From: Girardinichthys multiradiatus
Taxonomy: Eukaryota; Chordata; Actinopteri; Cyprinodontiformes; Goodeidae
Direction: 5' to 3'
Length of the DNA: 64,000 nt
Assembly: GCF_021462225.1 (NCBI RefSeq)
Contig: NC_061802.1
Location: 7,769,859-7,833,858 of the forward strand
Shown: piece by piece, positions 10,848 to 24,315 of the stretch
Position numbering within the stretch: the first letter of the stretch is position 1
Layout of the letters: each line of letters starts with the position of its first letter
Program-made: the position numbers and the translations under genes
Notes under the pieces: model-generated
Told to the model about the DNA's origin: nothing
What the model saw: the letters and a program-made list of their open reading frames with translations, nothing else
Database searches by the model: none

Positions 10848-12985
10848 GAATGTTAATTACAGTTATGCTTGACTTGGAGCAAGTGACTTGTCAATAATGA
10901 TGCATTGATCAGATTTACGGCTGATTTGTAAACGGCTGATTTAAATTTTGGTCAATTCCATTTTTTCAAGAACTAAAAATAATAGCGTTACTGCCGAGCA
11001 AACTCTTTAATTGTTTATATTAGTAGCACAGATGACATGCTGCTGTGAGAGGAGTCATTATAAAACTGGGTTTTACTAATATTTTAAAACAGAGAAAATG
11101 ATTACAGAGCTAATATTGTAAATTATTTTAATTTTTTAATATTAGACAGGATGAAAGCTCTAAAGAATAAAACAGAACAACTTTACTCAGTTAAAGCCTT
11201 CCTGTTATCTGCTGAAAGTCTCACTCTCCCTAACTCTCCCAAACCCTTACAGTGCTTTAAATCACCCCAATGTGAACCATACCCTGACACGGTTACAACT
11301 GCTGGTCTCAGTACAGTTTATCCTGACCAGCAGTGTGAATCCACCCTTAATTCCACCCTTAATGGTTAATGGCTTTCATTCCTTTAATTATATAAAGTCT
11401 GTTCTGCAACAGGAAAAATATTTAACTGTCTGTCCTCTTTATAGAGCAGATCTGCACCGACACAGCAAAGACAACCCCACCTACCATACTGTTTACCTAC
11501 CCTCTCAGGAAAGGACACGTTAAAAAAGAGAAAACATCTCACTGAACATGACACTGAAAATAGCTATTTCAGTCCTTCCCTCATTAACAACATCAACAAC
11601 AAAGTGTCAGAGTGACATGTTAGTGATTACATATAGTGCATTCACTGATTAGAAAAATAAGAGATTTTTCAGTTTTAATACTTTTGGCAATATAGTGTAT
11701 GTTTTGTACAGTCATGCCTCAAGAAAAATAAAGAAAGTCATTAAATCATTAGTATATTCCTGATCAATACCTTTTAAAAGACACAACACATCAACTTTTC
11801 AACATGAAATGAGAGAGAGTTGTTAGTAATTATCGTTTTAGGTTAAGTCATTATTGGGTGAGGTGGTCTGGTAATGAGAGTGCTCAAAGCAGAAAATATA
11901 TCTTCAATCTGAGTCTAAGTGGCATAAAACCCCCACTGATTGCTCAGTGTCCCTCTGTGTGAATCTTTATTACCGTTAGGCAGAGCAAACAGCTCTTGTT
12001 AGAGTCAAAGTATAGACAAGCAGAGACAGGGACGAAAAGATAGACGGATGAACAAATGATTTCTATGAATATTTCTGTGCTCATTGCTCAATAGACATGT
12101 GAAAGGAGACGAAAAGAGGAACAGTCTAAAATATGACTGAATTAATGTTGATTGTTGTTCACGTTAATTCTTGTTCAAAGGAAAGCACAGAGGCGTGGCA
12201 GTAAATAGAGAAATGCCTGCTTTGTGAAGCTGATGTAATGAGGGTTTAATGAAGCTCTACTTGTCCATCAAATCATTCCTAGATGCTCTTCCTCGGAAAT
12301 CAGCATATATATAGCCTTGAGTTTTTTCACACACTGTCATATTAGGAAGACATATCCTAATTCGTACACAGACTCAGGTCCCTTGTGATGGAGCAGTATT
12401 ACATTCTGTGATTTGATACGACATGGGCCAAGTTCCAGAATATTTGAATTTGGAATGCATAAATTATTTTTTAAATAGTTTCACAAATCCAAATAAATCT
12501 CCAACTCTGTGTGTGTTCTATGTACATTTTTATATTTCTAGGATATAGTTTATGACTCCCCAGATTAATTTCACAGTAATTGTTAGTCTAGCAATACTAA
12601 TTAAAAGCAAAGTCTCAGGTCAGAGTCATTATGTGGTTTCTTCTCCTAGCTTGTATTTTTGTGCGTATGGTTGGGAGCATTAATTTTTGTACGTAGCAGC
12701 GACCGTGAAGTCCCCTGAGCAAAGTTTTATTTCACACTTATTGCATTCAGTGTTTCTTCATAAAATTTGAGTACCAACTCGCTGAACGACTCGTCAACTT
12801 GGATTTGTGGTTTTTGTGTGTGTGTTTTTGTGTGTGTAAACAACAGAATGAGAAAGGAGAACTAAACAGAAATCTATTTTCTTGTTTGATTAACTGTTGA
12901 AAATTCATACTCACATGAATGAAAAAAATACATCAAGGGGAAAATTTGGATTTAATTCTTTCTTTTACCCTTTAATGAGTATTTA
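10848..12985. other. Intron, nothing recognised
   Basis: About 2.1 kb of AT-rich intronic sequence. Small open frames (such as 11151-11523) show no domain and no splice-consistent coding pattern. A short (TG)n tract lies near 12812-12838. Confidence 0.5.
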
Positions 12986-12989
12986 TACA

Positions 12990-13035
12990 TCAGAATCAGC
13001 TTTATTGCCAAGTTTGTACAGACAAACAAGTATGT
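12990..13035 (-). repeat. Short LINE 3'-end relic
   Basis: The words CAGAATCAGCTTTATTGCC and GTACAGACAAACAAG closely repeat the 3' end of the Rex1-like LINE at 2415-2460. This is most simply a severely 5'-truncated copy of the same family. Its length is too small to be sure. Confidence 0.45.
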
Positions 13036-13077
13036 ATTGTATGTATGTATACATACATACAATACACACAGACACAC

Positions 13078-13080
<3 letters not shown>
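13036..13080. repeat. Microsatellite tract (TATG/CATA/CA)n
   Basis: A run of TATG and its complement CATA followed by CA repeats borders the left end of the Tc1 element. It is a simple-sequence tract with no gene. Confidence 0.8.

Positions 13081-14665
<1,585 letters not shown>

Positions 14666-14714
<49 letters not shown>
14666..14714. repeat. (TA)n microsatellite
   Basis: About 24 TA units lie directly at the right end of the Tc1 element. They may represent expansion of the duplicated TA target dinucleotide. Confidence 0.9.
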
Positions 14715-14715
<1 letters not shown>

Positions 14716-14720
<5 letters not shown>

Positions 14721-15746
14721 CTATAGATATAGATATATAATGGAAATAGAAAATATCATTTTAAATGTACATATATACACAATTTACACAAGTAAAGAGG
14801 GTCTGATGGAGCAGAGGAATGACATTACAAAAGCTTCACCAACGGCACAATAAAAAGCGGAAAAAGTTGTTGCAACGTTGCAGAAAACAATCTGTAAACT
14901 GTCTGCGAACCAAACAGGCCTACTTTTTTTTATCTTTTATCTGAGGTGTTCAGGGAGATTTACCACAGAGCCAGGAGCATCGTGAGTCACACTTGACAGT
15001 TTGAGAACACACTTTTCAAATTAGGTTCAAAGCTGTGGTCAGGTTATCCCCGTGGTGTGTCATGGGACCAAAGATACAATGCAGTGTTGTCAAACAAACC
15101 TCACAATTTTTTAAGCAGTTCTAGGCTTTTAGTGATCTTAAAGATAGGATTTTATTCTTGTATGTCTGCAAAACATTATAGATTTTTAATTTAGAAAAAC
15201 GTTTTATATTCATACTAGCCCTCAACATTTAATGCTTTGTACTTTTTAAGAGGTTTAACTGTCCAAGGTTTAAATGATGTAAATGGACTTTTAAGACTTT
15301 ACTGTCATCATGTTTTCTGTTTTTGGTGCAAGATTATGGCGTTTATTAATCTCAGATAAGGTGTGTGCGCAAACCGAGTGCCTGCATGAACACAAAGGTC
15401 GCATACGGCAAACAGTGAGCGCATTAACATGATACAAGCCAGGAAAATAGAGCTCGCAAGTGAAATTGTACATTGTGAGGAGGCATTTTTGCACAGTTAG
15501 CAAACAAAGCAGTAACAAGCACCCCACAGTGGCCAGTGTGCGCTTGACTCTCAAAGTGTGCTCAGCTGTGCCATTGCAGAATTTTGAAATTCTGGGTTCG
15601 GGAACTGTGGCTTATGTTTAGTGTCCTCTGATTGGCTGATGTGTCCTGTGATTGGTCATTTTTCTGTTCTTTTGCAGTTTTGTAATAGTCATCGATCAGT
15701 TGCTTGAAAATTGTTCAACACTGTAATATACATTAAGATCAGGTTT
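14716..15746. other. Intron, nothing recognised
   Basis: Roughly 1 kb of intronic sequence. A small minus-strand frame at 15291-15554 has no domain features and no supporting context. Confidence 0.5.
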
Positions 15747-15755
15747 GCTACACAG

Positions 15756-17995
15756 CAAGGTTATTATTGTTAACGAAATAACGAAAACTAGAAGTAAAAA
15801 ACATTTTCGTCAACTGAAGTAAAAATAAAAACGAGACTTTGCAAAAAAACGAAAACTAACTCAATGTGTAATGAGTCTTCACAAAACTAACAAAAATTAA
15901 CTGAATTTATAGAGATATTGTGCTTAGTTTTAGTTTGTCTCATGCATAAGTATGAAGGCTCAGGTTGTTGTGCCGCATTCCGCCAGTAGATGGCGGGTAC
16001 GTCATTTGAGTCATCTGAGCGGTCCGTCCACACATGGCATCAAGTCAGCAAAATTTGGGACAAAGCGCCAGAGTCCAGATTGGGATTACTTTGAATATGA
16101 CTAGGTTTTAGATAAAACCAAGTGTCTGGTAGTGTGGGGTGGCCAGACGTCCCCAATTTAGACGACCTGTCCCCGGCTAAAGCTGTCCCCGGAAATGTCC
16201 TCGATTTTGGCGTTTTGTGAATGAGAAATGTTGTGTGTAGACTTACTACGGTAGCCGGGAGAGAAAGCCCAAGTGAGCATGTTGCACGCAACAACAGCTG
16301 TTACGGTAGCTTGTCGCGCTGCTGTTAACGTTACAGACAGAGTAGAAGAAGAAGAGCTCAGTGCGCTGCCTTGGACTGGGCTGATCTTGGCCGTGATGAA
16401 AGCTAGTTTCGCGATAGGAAACGTTACTAGTGTTGTCAACATTTTAAAAAAAAACAATTAAAAAAACAAATGGTTTAAATGTGTTTTGTTTTACTAAAGG
16501 TGAGGACACAAATGCTAATAAACCACGTTTTTATGAACGAACAGAACAGCAAATAGGAAGACAAGAGCACAACTCCCTGATTTGGGAAATTGGAGCTACA
16601 GTGTCAACAAGGATTCCTCCAAAGTAAGATATTTTTGAATTGATTGGTGACCTTTAGTTTATATTTCCATAGTTAATTATGAATTGTTTTGCTAGGTTAC
16701 TATAGTGATTTGTGAGCTCAGGCTGAGGGGGGTTTTCCACTCAGTTTGGACATATGAAAGTTACTGAAAGGACTCAGTAACGGAAAGTGAATGAGGCAAG
16801 AACTGCATGAACTGAGAATGATGAAAACGGAGAGAGAATCACCTGGTCAAATTATCTGTTGTATGAGCCTGTAGCTCCAAGTAAAAATAGTTGTTTTTTT
16901 CTTTTAGCTAAATATGGCAATTTTGGTATTTCATCAACTGAGGAAAAGAGTTAAATAATTAAAAAAATTATTTTACTATCCTAGTTTCTAAAAATATCCA
17001 ACTACTACAGGGTGTCTGAAACAAAAATCCTATTTTATTTGTTAAATTAAAATTTTTCAGTATGTTATACGCTCTAATATTTTGGGAGAGGGTTGTGGTT
17101 ATATTATGTCTCTTAGAATATTGAACGTCTGATAGAAGAGGAGAGAGGAGGAAAATAAAAAAGACTAATAGAAAGAAGAGTAAAGCTAAGCAGCCAAAGA
17201 GCAGATGAGTGTTAGAAAAATGAGGAGAGTAAAGAAGACAGACATTACTAATGCTATTTGTTTGTTTTATTACTCTTAGGAAATGCTAACAACAGTGTGG
17301 ATAGACTTTCCTGCTATTACACTTGATTTGTATAGTTTAATAATGAATAAATATTTTAAAATAAATGAAACTGTACCAATGTCTCATTATATCTTGTGAT
17401 AACATTTATTTCTTTTAATCTCTAAGCTGGAAATGTCCCTGGATTTGATTTCAGAAAAAAGAGTAAAACTATAAATGAAACTAAACTAAACGGAAACTAA
17501 GCATTTTCAAAAAATAAAACGTAAACTAAACTAGCAAACAAATGCTAAAAACTAATTAAAACTAAAATAGAACTGAAAATGTAAAGTCAAAACTAAATAA
17601 TAATGAAATCTAATGAAAAGTGGCACAGTTGTTAGCACTGTTGCTTTGCAGCAAGAAGGTACTGGGTTCGACTCCCAGCCGGGGGTCTTTCTGCATGGAA
17701 TTTGCATGTTGTCCCTGTGCATGCATGGGTTCTCTGGCTTCCTCCCAGAGTCCAAAGACATGCCTGTTAGGCAATTGATCTCTCTAAATTGCCCTTAGGT
17801 GTTTGAATGAGTGTGTGCATGGTTGTTTGTGTGTTGCCCTGCGATGGACTGGCGACCTGTCCAAGGTGAACACCGCCTCCCGCCCATAGACTGTTGGAGA
17901 TAGCCACCAGCTTCGCTGCGACCCAGTATGGAAGAAGCGCTATAGAAAATGACTGACTGACTGACTAATGAAAATTGCAAAACTATTAAAACCTG
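15756..17995. mobile_element. hAT-type nonautonomous transposon with a nested SINE
   Basis: A direct repeat GCTACACAG (15747-15755 and 17996-18004) flanks a segment that starts CAAGGTTATTATTG and ends TATTAAAACCTG. The complement of the right end (CAGGTTTTAATAG) resembles the left end. An 8-9 base duplication and short imperfect inverted ends fit the hAT superfamily. The interior has ACTAAAA-type A-rich arms on both sides, a CpG-rich core (about 15975-16430) and no long frame. Subtracting the SINE and its duplicated target leaves about 1.9 kb. No transposase is visible. Confidence 0.6.
17620..17964 (+). mobile_element. tRNA-derived SINE inside the hAT-type element
   Basis: A 345-base plus-strand copy is flanked by the perfect 10-base duplication CTAATGAAAA (17610-17619 and 17965-17974). 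The head has pol III boxes: TGGCACAGTTG as A box and GGGTTCGACTCCC as B box. The body continues to a TGGCGACCTGTCC block and the tail is (GACT)n. It is the cleanest of the four copies here and shows a second round of insertion into the host element. Confidence 0.88.
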
Positions 17996-18004
17996 GCTAC
18001 ACAG

Positions 18005-19822
18005 TGTTCGTAAGCTTGGAAATATATCACAAATACTTTCCATGTCAGGAAAAAATCTAGACTGCATTATCTTACGTTAAATACCGCATCTGCTTTAAAC
18101 ATCTCACAGAACAGCATTTAACTGTTTGCGTATAATGAACTCAGGTTGTTAAGTGACAGCTTCTGCAACGACATAATAGTCCTAATTACATTGTAAATTC
18201 AAAAACAACAGACTCAGCACCATTGTTCTAAGATTTTGTCATAACAATTAAAACAACCTAAAAATAAATACAAATCTCTGGACAGGGGACAATTTTATAT
18301 TATTTAAAATAAAATAATATCATCTATTATTTTGGAATTTTTAGAAAAGTACTGCCCTCATTTAACCTGTGGCTCAATAATTTTTTTAATATTTATTTGA
18401 GACATACATACAAATCATATTCATACCTCTGCTACATTTGGTGTAAAGTAATTTTTATTTACCAACATGTTTATTCTGACTGATGGTAATCTTAACGTTT
18501 TAAACTGACCCAGCCAGTCTCGGCTTGAATCTAACAGATAATCTGTAAAGGGAGCTAAAAATTAGGATTATAGAAAGGAGGCCTTCCAACATCAAAGATA
18601 TGTAATCAAAATACCCGTTGAACATGTGAAAAGATTTAGACGAGCAATATTTTTTGTTGATTTCTCTCTCAACTCATCAACTTCCACCTCCACTCTCCCA
18701 ATTACATCCTCTTACTCCTCAAACCTCTATGACAACAGATCCATCCATCACTTTTACTTGTTCCTGTCCGTCATTTGCTTTGTGTCTCTCTGCCCATCTT
18801 TCTCAGCGGGTGAAATTGATGGTTACCAACCCAGTTGTCAGAGGAAAATGATTGCATCCAAACAGTAGTAGAGATGTAATATGTTCTCCCAGTGAAGTAG
18901 CTTGTGCAAAACAAAAATAAAGCAAGGTTCACTGTGGGTGTTTGTGCGTGAAGATGCCTGTCAAACAATTTTTAAAGGCTTTAAGTGGCACTTCTGCTCC
19001 TTTAGATAGTGGGTAGCTTAAAGTGAGGTGACAAATAGGAGATTGGGTTTTATGTGTTGGTAAATTAGGTCAATAAGGTAAGTTTAAAAATCAAAGATAG
19101 AACAACGCAATTTAATCAAATAAAAAGTATATGGAGTGTACATGTATTGGTAAAAGCTTTAGGCACACAGTTTATAATAAATACAATCTGCAAGTTTGGA
19201 AATCTACCCATGGTGGGTTTTACAAAAACTAAATATTTCAGAAGTTTTGTATCGACCTGGTGGACTCCTTGAGAATTGTTTTTATCCTTTTGTTATGCTG
19301 ACTTTCAGTCTGCTGAAAAATGTGCCTTAGGGGAACTGAAGCACCAGCTAACAACTTGCTTTATGTCAACCTGCAGAAGAGGGCCTACTAACACACTTTG
19401 ACACATGGTCTTAACAAAACTAAAATAATGTGTCATATCTGTGTTGTTGGTCTACTGTAGTCTCAGGCACATTTTGCCTCGTTGTTTCATGTAGCAGCAG
19501 ATTACCTGCATTTAAGCCGGACAACAGCCCAGGAACTTATTCTCTGCTTTGCATGTGGAAACATTATTACTATGTTGAGAACTAGAAATATTTTAATTAA
19601 TTGATTTGTTCAGATTATTTCTTTATGGATACATCATAAAAATATAATTTATGGATAAAAATAGTGAACAAATGTAAAACGTGACTGTAGGTACTTAGTT
19701 CTAATAAGTTTGTCAAAATGAAGTGTAACACTTGGGCCAGCACAATGACATCTTAAAACCTAGTGGTTTCTCTGTACAGAGCCAGAAGAGTTTTAGTACT
19801 GGCACAAAATGCCAGCCTAGTA
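18005..19822. other. Intron with one diverged repeat, otherwise nothing recognised
   Basis: AT-rich intronic sequence. The only structure noted is a diverged repeat at 18444-18560 that matches another intron. Small open frames at 18626-18868 are pyrimidine-rich shadows. Confidence 0.5.
18444..18560 (+). repeat. Diverged interspersed repeat, copy 1
   Basis: From TAAAGTAAT the text runs in parallel with 54296 onward: ACATGTTT, TTCTGACTG, GTAAT, TTAACGT and CCCAGCCAG occur in the same order and spacing, at roughly 70 percent identity by eye. Neither copy has ends I can define, so the family is unknown. It could be an old SINE core. Confidence 0.5.
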
Positions 19823-19855
19823 TCCAGCATATCACACAAGTGAGTACACCCACCA
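19823..19855 (+). repeat. Tc1-like terminal repeat, left part, cut by Rex3-A
   Basis: The words ATCACACAAGTGAGTACACC match the outer end of a Tc1-like terminal repeat common in fish. The same repeat resumes at 22080 after Rex3 copy A. The last 13 bases are the Rex3 target-site duplication. Confidence 0.65.
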
Positions 19856-22079
19856 CTTGTACTCGTCGTCTTCCGCTTCATCCGGGGCCGTCTCACGGGG
19901 GCAGCAGACTCAGTAGACACCCAAACGTCCCTCTTCCCAGACACCTCCTCCAGCTCCTCCGGGGGGAGCCCAAGGCGTTCCCAGGCCAGCCGAGAGACAT
20001 AGTCCCTCCGGCGTGTCCTGGGACGGCCCCTAGGCCTCCTCCTGGTGGGACGTGCCTGGAACACCTCCAGAGGAAGGTCTCCAGGAGGCATCCGGTATAG
20101 ATGCCCGAGCCACCTCAACTTGCTCCTCTCGATGTGGAGGAGCAGCGGCTCTACTTCGAGCTACTCCACGATGGCCGAGCTCCTCACCCTATCTCTAAGG
20201 GAGTGCCCGGCCACCCTACGGAAGAAGCTCATTTCAGCCGCTTGTATCCGGGATCTCGTTCTTTCGGTCATGACCCAAAGTTCATGGCCAAAGGTGAGGG
20301 TAGGAACGTAGACCGACCGGTAAATAGAGAGCTTCGCTTTTTGGCTCAGCTCTCTCTTCACTACTACGGACCAGCACAGCGTCCCCATTACTGCGGCAGC
20401 TGCACCGATCCGTCTGTCTATCTCCTGCTCCATTCTCCCCTCACTCGTGAACAAGACCCCAAGACACTTAAGTTATGAACAGGACCGGTGACAAAGGGCA
20501 GCCCTGGGCGGATCTAATTCACCCCCGAAGCCCTGCCACCGTGGAGCTTCTTAACCACCTCTGTGACTTCAGCCTGGGTGTTGAAAGAGTCCAACCCCGA
20601 GTCCCCAGCCTCTGCTTCCACCAGAGAATGCGTGACGGCAGGATTGAGGAGATCCTCGAAGTATGTCCCCAGTGGAGGTCAGCAGCTGCCCACCCCCACT
20701 GTAAACCATGTTGGCGAAGCACTGCTTCCCCCTCCTGAGGCGCCGGATGGTTTGCCAGAATCGCTTCGAGGCCAACCGGCAGTCCTTCTCCATGGCCTCA
20801 CCGAACTCCTCCCCAGCCTGTGTCTTTGCCTCTGCCACAGCCCGGGCCACAGCACGCTTGGCCTCACGGTACCCGTCAGCCAACTCAGAAGTCCCACAAG
20901 CCAACCACAGCCGATAGGACTCCTTCTTCAGCTTGACAGCATCACTTACTGGCAGTGCCCACCGCCGGGTTCGGGGATTGCCACCACGACAACCACCACA
21001 GACCTTACGGTCACAGCTACGGGCAGCAGCATCGACAATAGATACGGAGATCATGGTCCACTCGGACTCTATGTCTCCACCATCCCTCGGAATCTGGTCA
21101 AAGCTCTCCCGGAGGTGGGAGTTGAATACCTCCCTGTCCGAGGGCTCTGCCAGACGTTCCCAGCTGACCCTCACTATGCACTTGGTCCTGCTAAATCTGT
21201 CCGGCTATCTCCTCTTCCAGCGGATCCAACTCACCACTAGATGGTGATCAGTGGAGAGCTCAGCCTTTCTCTACACCCAAGTGTCCAAAACATGCGGCCG
21301 AAGGTCTGACGACACGACCACGAAGTTGATCATTGACCTCCTCCCTAGGGTGTCCTGGTGCCAAGTGCACTGATGAACACCCTTATGCTTGAACAAGGTG
21401 TTCATTATGGACAATCCGTGACGAGCACAGAAGTCCGATAACGAAACACCACTCGGATTGAGATTGGGGAGGCTATTCCTCCCGATCACGAGATGGCTGA
21501 GCTGGGGGGCAACAAGCAAACCCACCCCAGCCACTCCAGAGTAGAAGAGAGTCCAGCCCCTCTCGAGCAGAAGGGTTCCAGAGCCCACGCTGTGTGTGGA
21601 GGTGAGTCTGACTATTTCTAGTCAATATTTCTCCACCTCCCGCACAAGCTCAGGCGCCTTCCCTCCAAGTGAGGTGACATTCCATGTCCCTAGAGCCAGC
21701 CTAAGCATCTGGAGATCGGGCCGCCATGGTCTGCCCAATCCTCTTTGCACTGGTCCCTCATGGTTCCCCCTGCAGGTGGTGGGCCCAACGAGTCCCGACC
21801 CCAAGCCTGGCTCCAGGGTGGGACCCCGACTTCCCCATACCGGGCGACGTGACGTGCCTCGATTTTGTGGTCCTCATGAAGGTGTCTTGATCTGCTCTTT
21901 GTTTGACCTGTCACCTAGAGCCTGTTTGCCATTGGAGACCGTACCAGGGGCATTTAAGCCCCAGACAACATAGCCTCTAGGATCATTCGAGCACCCAAAC
22001 CCCTCCACCACGTTAAGGTGGCGGTTCAAGGAGGGGAGTATACCCAACGTATTTAAATTTATTTATTAAAAAAAAAAGA
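19856..22079 (-). mobile_element. Rex3 LINE copy A, both ends present, internally deleted
   Basis: A perfect 13-base duplication AGTACACCCACCA (19843-19855 and 22080-22092) defines the ends. The minus strand carries a 5' leader (22079 to about 21800), the start of the endonuclease (LGTWNVTSLGGKAPELV) and the EN-RT linker (21174-20569, [19 protein letters not shown]). The RT C-terminus and 3' end follow (20454-19856). Compared with copies B and C it lacks most of the endonuclease (joint near 21490), the RT core (joint near 20500) and a stretch after the FADD region (joint near 20478). The DNA at 20487 contains CGGTGACAAAGGGCAGCCCT, the conserved stretch widely used to recognise Rex3 (from memory). 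Confidence 0.9.
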
Positions 22080-22260
22080 AGTACACCCACCATATTTTTG
22101 TAAGTATTTTATTATAGCTTTTCATGGGACAACACTGAAGATATTACACTTTGATGCAATGTAAAGTAGTCAGTGTACAACTTCTACAACAATATAAATT
22201 TACTGTCCCCTTAAAATAACTCAACACACAGACATTGTCTAAACTGCAAGTTGAATTTAC
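22080..22260 (+). repeat. Tc1-like terminal repeat, continuation
   Basis: After the second copy of the Rex3-A duplication the text continues ATTTTTGTAAGTATTTTATT and ACAACACTGAAG, then AAAATAACTCAACACACAG and GTCTAAACTGC. I recognise these as successive parts of one fish Tc1-like terminal repeat. No transposase body follows, so this is a solo or truncated end. Confidence 0.65.
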
Positions 22261-23453
22261 TCTGGAAAACAGAGAGTAAACAAAATTAATGGCGGCAAAA
22301 TCATAGTTAATGAATAGTTTTTAAACAATATCTCAAACCTATTGTAAAATTATCAAGAAAAATACACTACTAAACACAGAGTCACTGACCCTTTCTATTG
22401 AAAGGAAAAAGAAGAGTACACATAGTTAATGACAGCAACAGCTCAGTCTCTGGCTAAAAATGCATTATTTTACACAATCAGTGGCCGGGAAAAATAGAAG
22501 ATTCTGGGAAATTAAGTTTGGGGAGAAAAACATTCCAGTTCTCACTGTCAAAATGTGCCTTATGTCTAGGAAAAACACGTCTAAACACAGACGTGCTAAG
22601 TCAGGGGTCCTTTCAATGTAAAGGAAAACAAAGAGAGTGCACAAAGTTTTGATTATGGTTCCTGAACAGTTAACTCAACTATATCTCAAATCATATGTAA
22701 AAATCTATTTCAGTATGTCAACAAAGAAGTCAATATCTTACACAAAATAAACCCAAACGTCTCTTTATTTATGTGAAAATATATTAAACCAATAATCTCT
22801 CTTACACTCAACTATTCTGGTCAACAACTTCTCTCCTAATTAAGCATGCACTTTTCTACAAAAGGCATACAGTAATAACCAAAACTAAGGATGCTTTCTG
22901 AGTGTAGATGGACATCAAACCATCAGTTTATGGACTGAGAGGGAACAAAAGGAACATTTGGATTATCTCGGAAAGTGGAGCAAAATTAGTAAACGGTGAA
23001 GCCTTCTTTGGCCCGTTGATCCGTCTCGATAGCGGCTGTCAGCTGGTATACGTTAGAGCCAGGCCAGCTCAGATGCGGTAAAGCACCTAGCAGCCAGCCC
23101 CTTAGCCACTAACAGCTGATAGTGGGCTAGTCTTGAAACAAAGGGTCATAAAACTCTGAGGCGGGAACTAGTGGAAAAACACAAGGGCCATAAACGGTGG
23201 AAAAATGAGATGAACACGAGGCTCAGTTCGCACCCTCAGTTTGCTTTATAGTCTACTTTAACTCCAACTGAGTCAGTGCTTAGTTGATCAAAACACAGTA
23301 CACACACACCAACGTTCAAACTTTGCTGCGCAGCCGCGCTTCAGAGTCCAACAGTATTCAAACAGCAGCCAAAACAGTTCAGCATAAACTTCAATCAGTA
23401 TTGCATGCAACAAGTTAATACCTTGGATTAACTAATGATGATCCTAGATCACC

Positions 23454-23729
23454 TTAACTATGCCTCACCCTGGCCAGAATAGAAAACAAAGGTAGAAAAC
23501 AAAGCGATTTTACTCTGGGGCGAATTCTCTGAGAAATGGGTGCAGGCGAGTGGGCTTCCATCAAGGAAGGGGTGAAGTTATAAGTGGCAAGTGTCGCACG
23601 TCCACAAATACTCTCGGTCACCTTTTCCTCCTTTGTCCAAAACAGGGAAAATATGATGAAACGTTGCAGTTGACTGAAACAAGCAAGGAGGAAATCCGTC
23701 TCCTTGGGTAACCCTCTGTGGGTTTTCAT
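23454..23729 (-). other. Small open frame of unknown status (91 codons)
   Basis: On the minus strand a frame starts MKTHRGLPKETDFLLACF and ends ILARVRHS. It lies about 200 bases downstream of a CRE-plus-TATA-like arrangement on the same strand. It has one hydrophobic stretch (FLLACF... FIIFSLFW) but no domain I recognise. No homolog, splice context or codon bias supports translation. It is listed only because of the promoter-like sequence beside it. Confidence 0.15.
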
Positions 23730-23946
23730 CCTGCCGTGGTATTGGCTGATGGTCTTCGATTGGGATATGGATCTTTTGATATTCTTATATCAGACAGATT
23801 TCCAGCTTTTCAAGCTCTTCCGGGAATAGCCAGTGTGGAGGAAAAGTAAACCCGCCTACGAGCTTCTATTACTCCAGAGATCGCCTCCTAACGTAGTATT
23901 GGCACACTACGGCTGGAAATGTCAGCTCAGTGTTCATTTCAGTGGG

Positions 23947-23970
23947 TTTTTATAAACTCTGGTGACGTCA
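23947..23970 (-). promoter_or_regulatory. Possible promoter: CRE next to TATA-like box, minus strand
   Basis: A perfect cAMP-response palindrome TGACGTCA sits at 23963-23970. A TATAAAA on the minus strand (23947-23953) follows 9 bases downstream. This is a plausible core promoter pair for minus-strand transcription towards 23900. It may belong to a transposon or LTR in the unclassified block. There is no experimental or comparative support in the window. Confidence 0.25.
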
Positions 23971-24315
23971 GAGCTGCGTTACCTGTTGAGCTTCGACGCC
24001 TGTTGAGCTGCGTAGTAACAGTCGCTTACCTCACCAAAATGGTGGTGAACCAACAATGACTTATAATCAAAGTATATTTAAAAGTTTAAATCACTGAAAA
24101 ATATGGCAGTTAGTTGGGCAAATAAACGAGGTCTTGGGAACAGTGTGTTGTAAATGATATGGGATTTTTGTTTTTTGCATGACAGTCTTGGAGTTCTTCT
24201 GTTTAAACCAGGCTGCCTGAGGCTTTCATGCCCAGACATGCCAATGTTTAGCAGTGACTAAATTAGGAAGAAAATTCTTGTTGGTAATGACGTGAACATC
24301 TTTTCCTTACTTTAG

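Larger units (their letters stand above)
22260..24060. other. Unclassified, moderately GC-richer block
   Basis: This 1.8-kb block differs from its AT-rich flanks, especially at 22980-24060, where CpG words are frequent. Within 22260-22720 some phrases recur (CTAAACACAGA at 22372 and 22582; AATGTAAAGG/ATTGAAAGG before AAAA; ATCTCAAA at 22330 and 22683), suggesting decayed internal repeats. No transposase or RT is encoded. An LTR or a nonautonomous transposon is possible, but I could not find terminal repeats or a target duplication. Confidence 0.4.

Noticed and set aside
17620..17690. A tRNA gene suggested by GGGTTCGACTCCC
   Set aside because: The box belongs to the head of a SINE with a 345-base body, a tandem tail and a target duplication. 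No cloverleaf with an anticodon arm can be drawn with confidence.
20563..21240. Long plus-strand frames over the Rex3 copies (also 27171-27758 and, on minus, 38689-39390)
   Set aside because: They are antisense shadows of the GC-rich Rex3 coding sequence and recur wherever a Rex3 copy lies.
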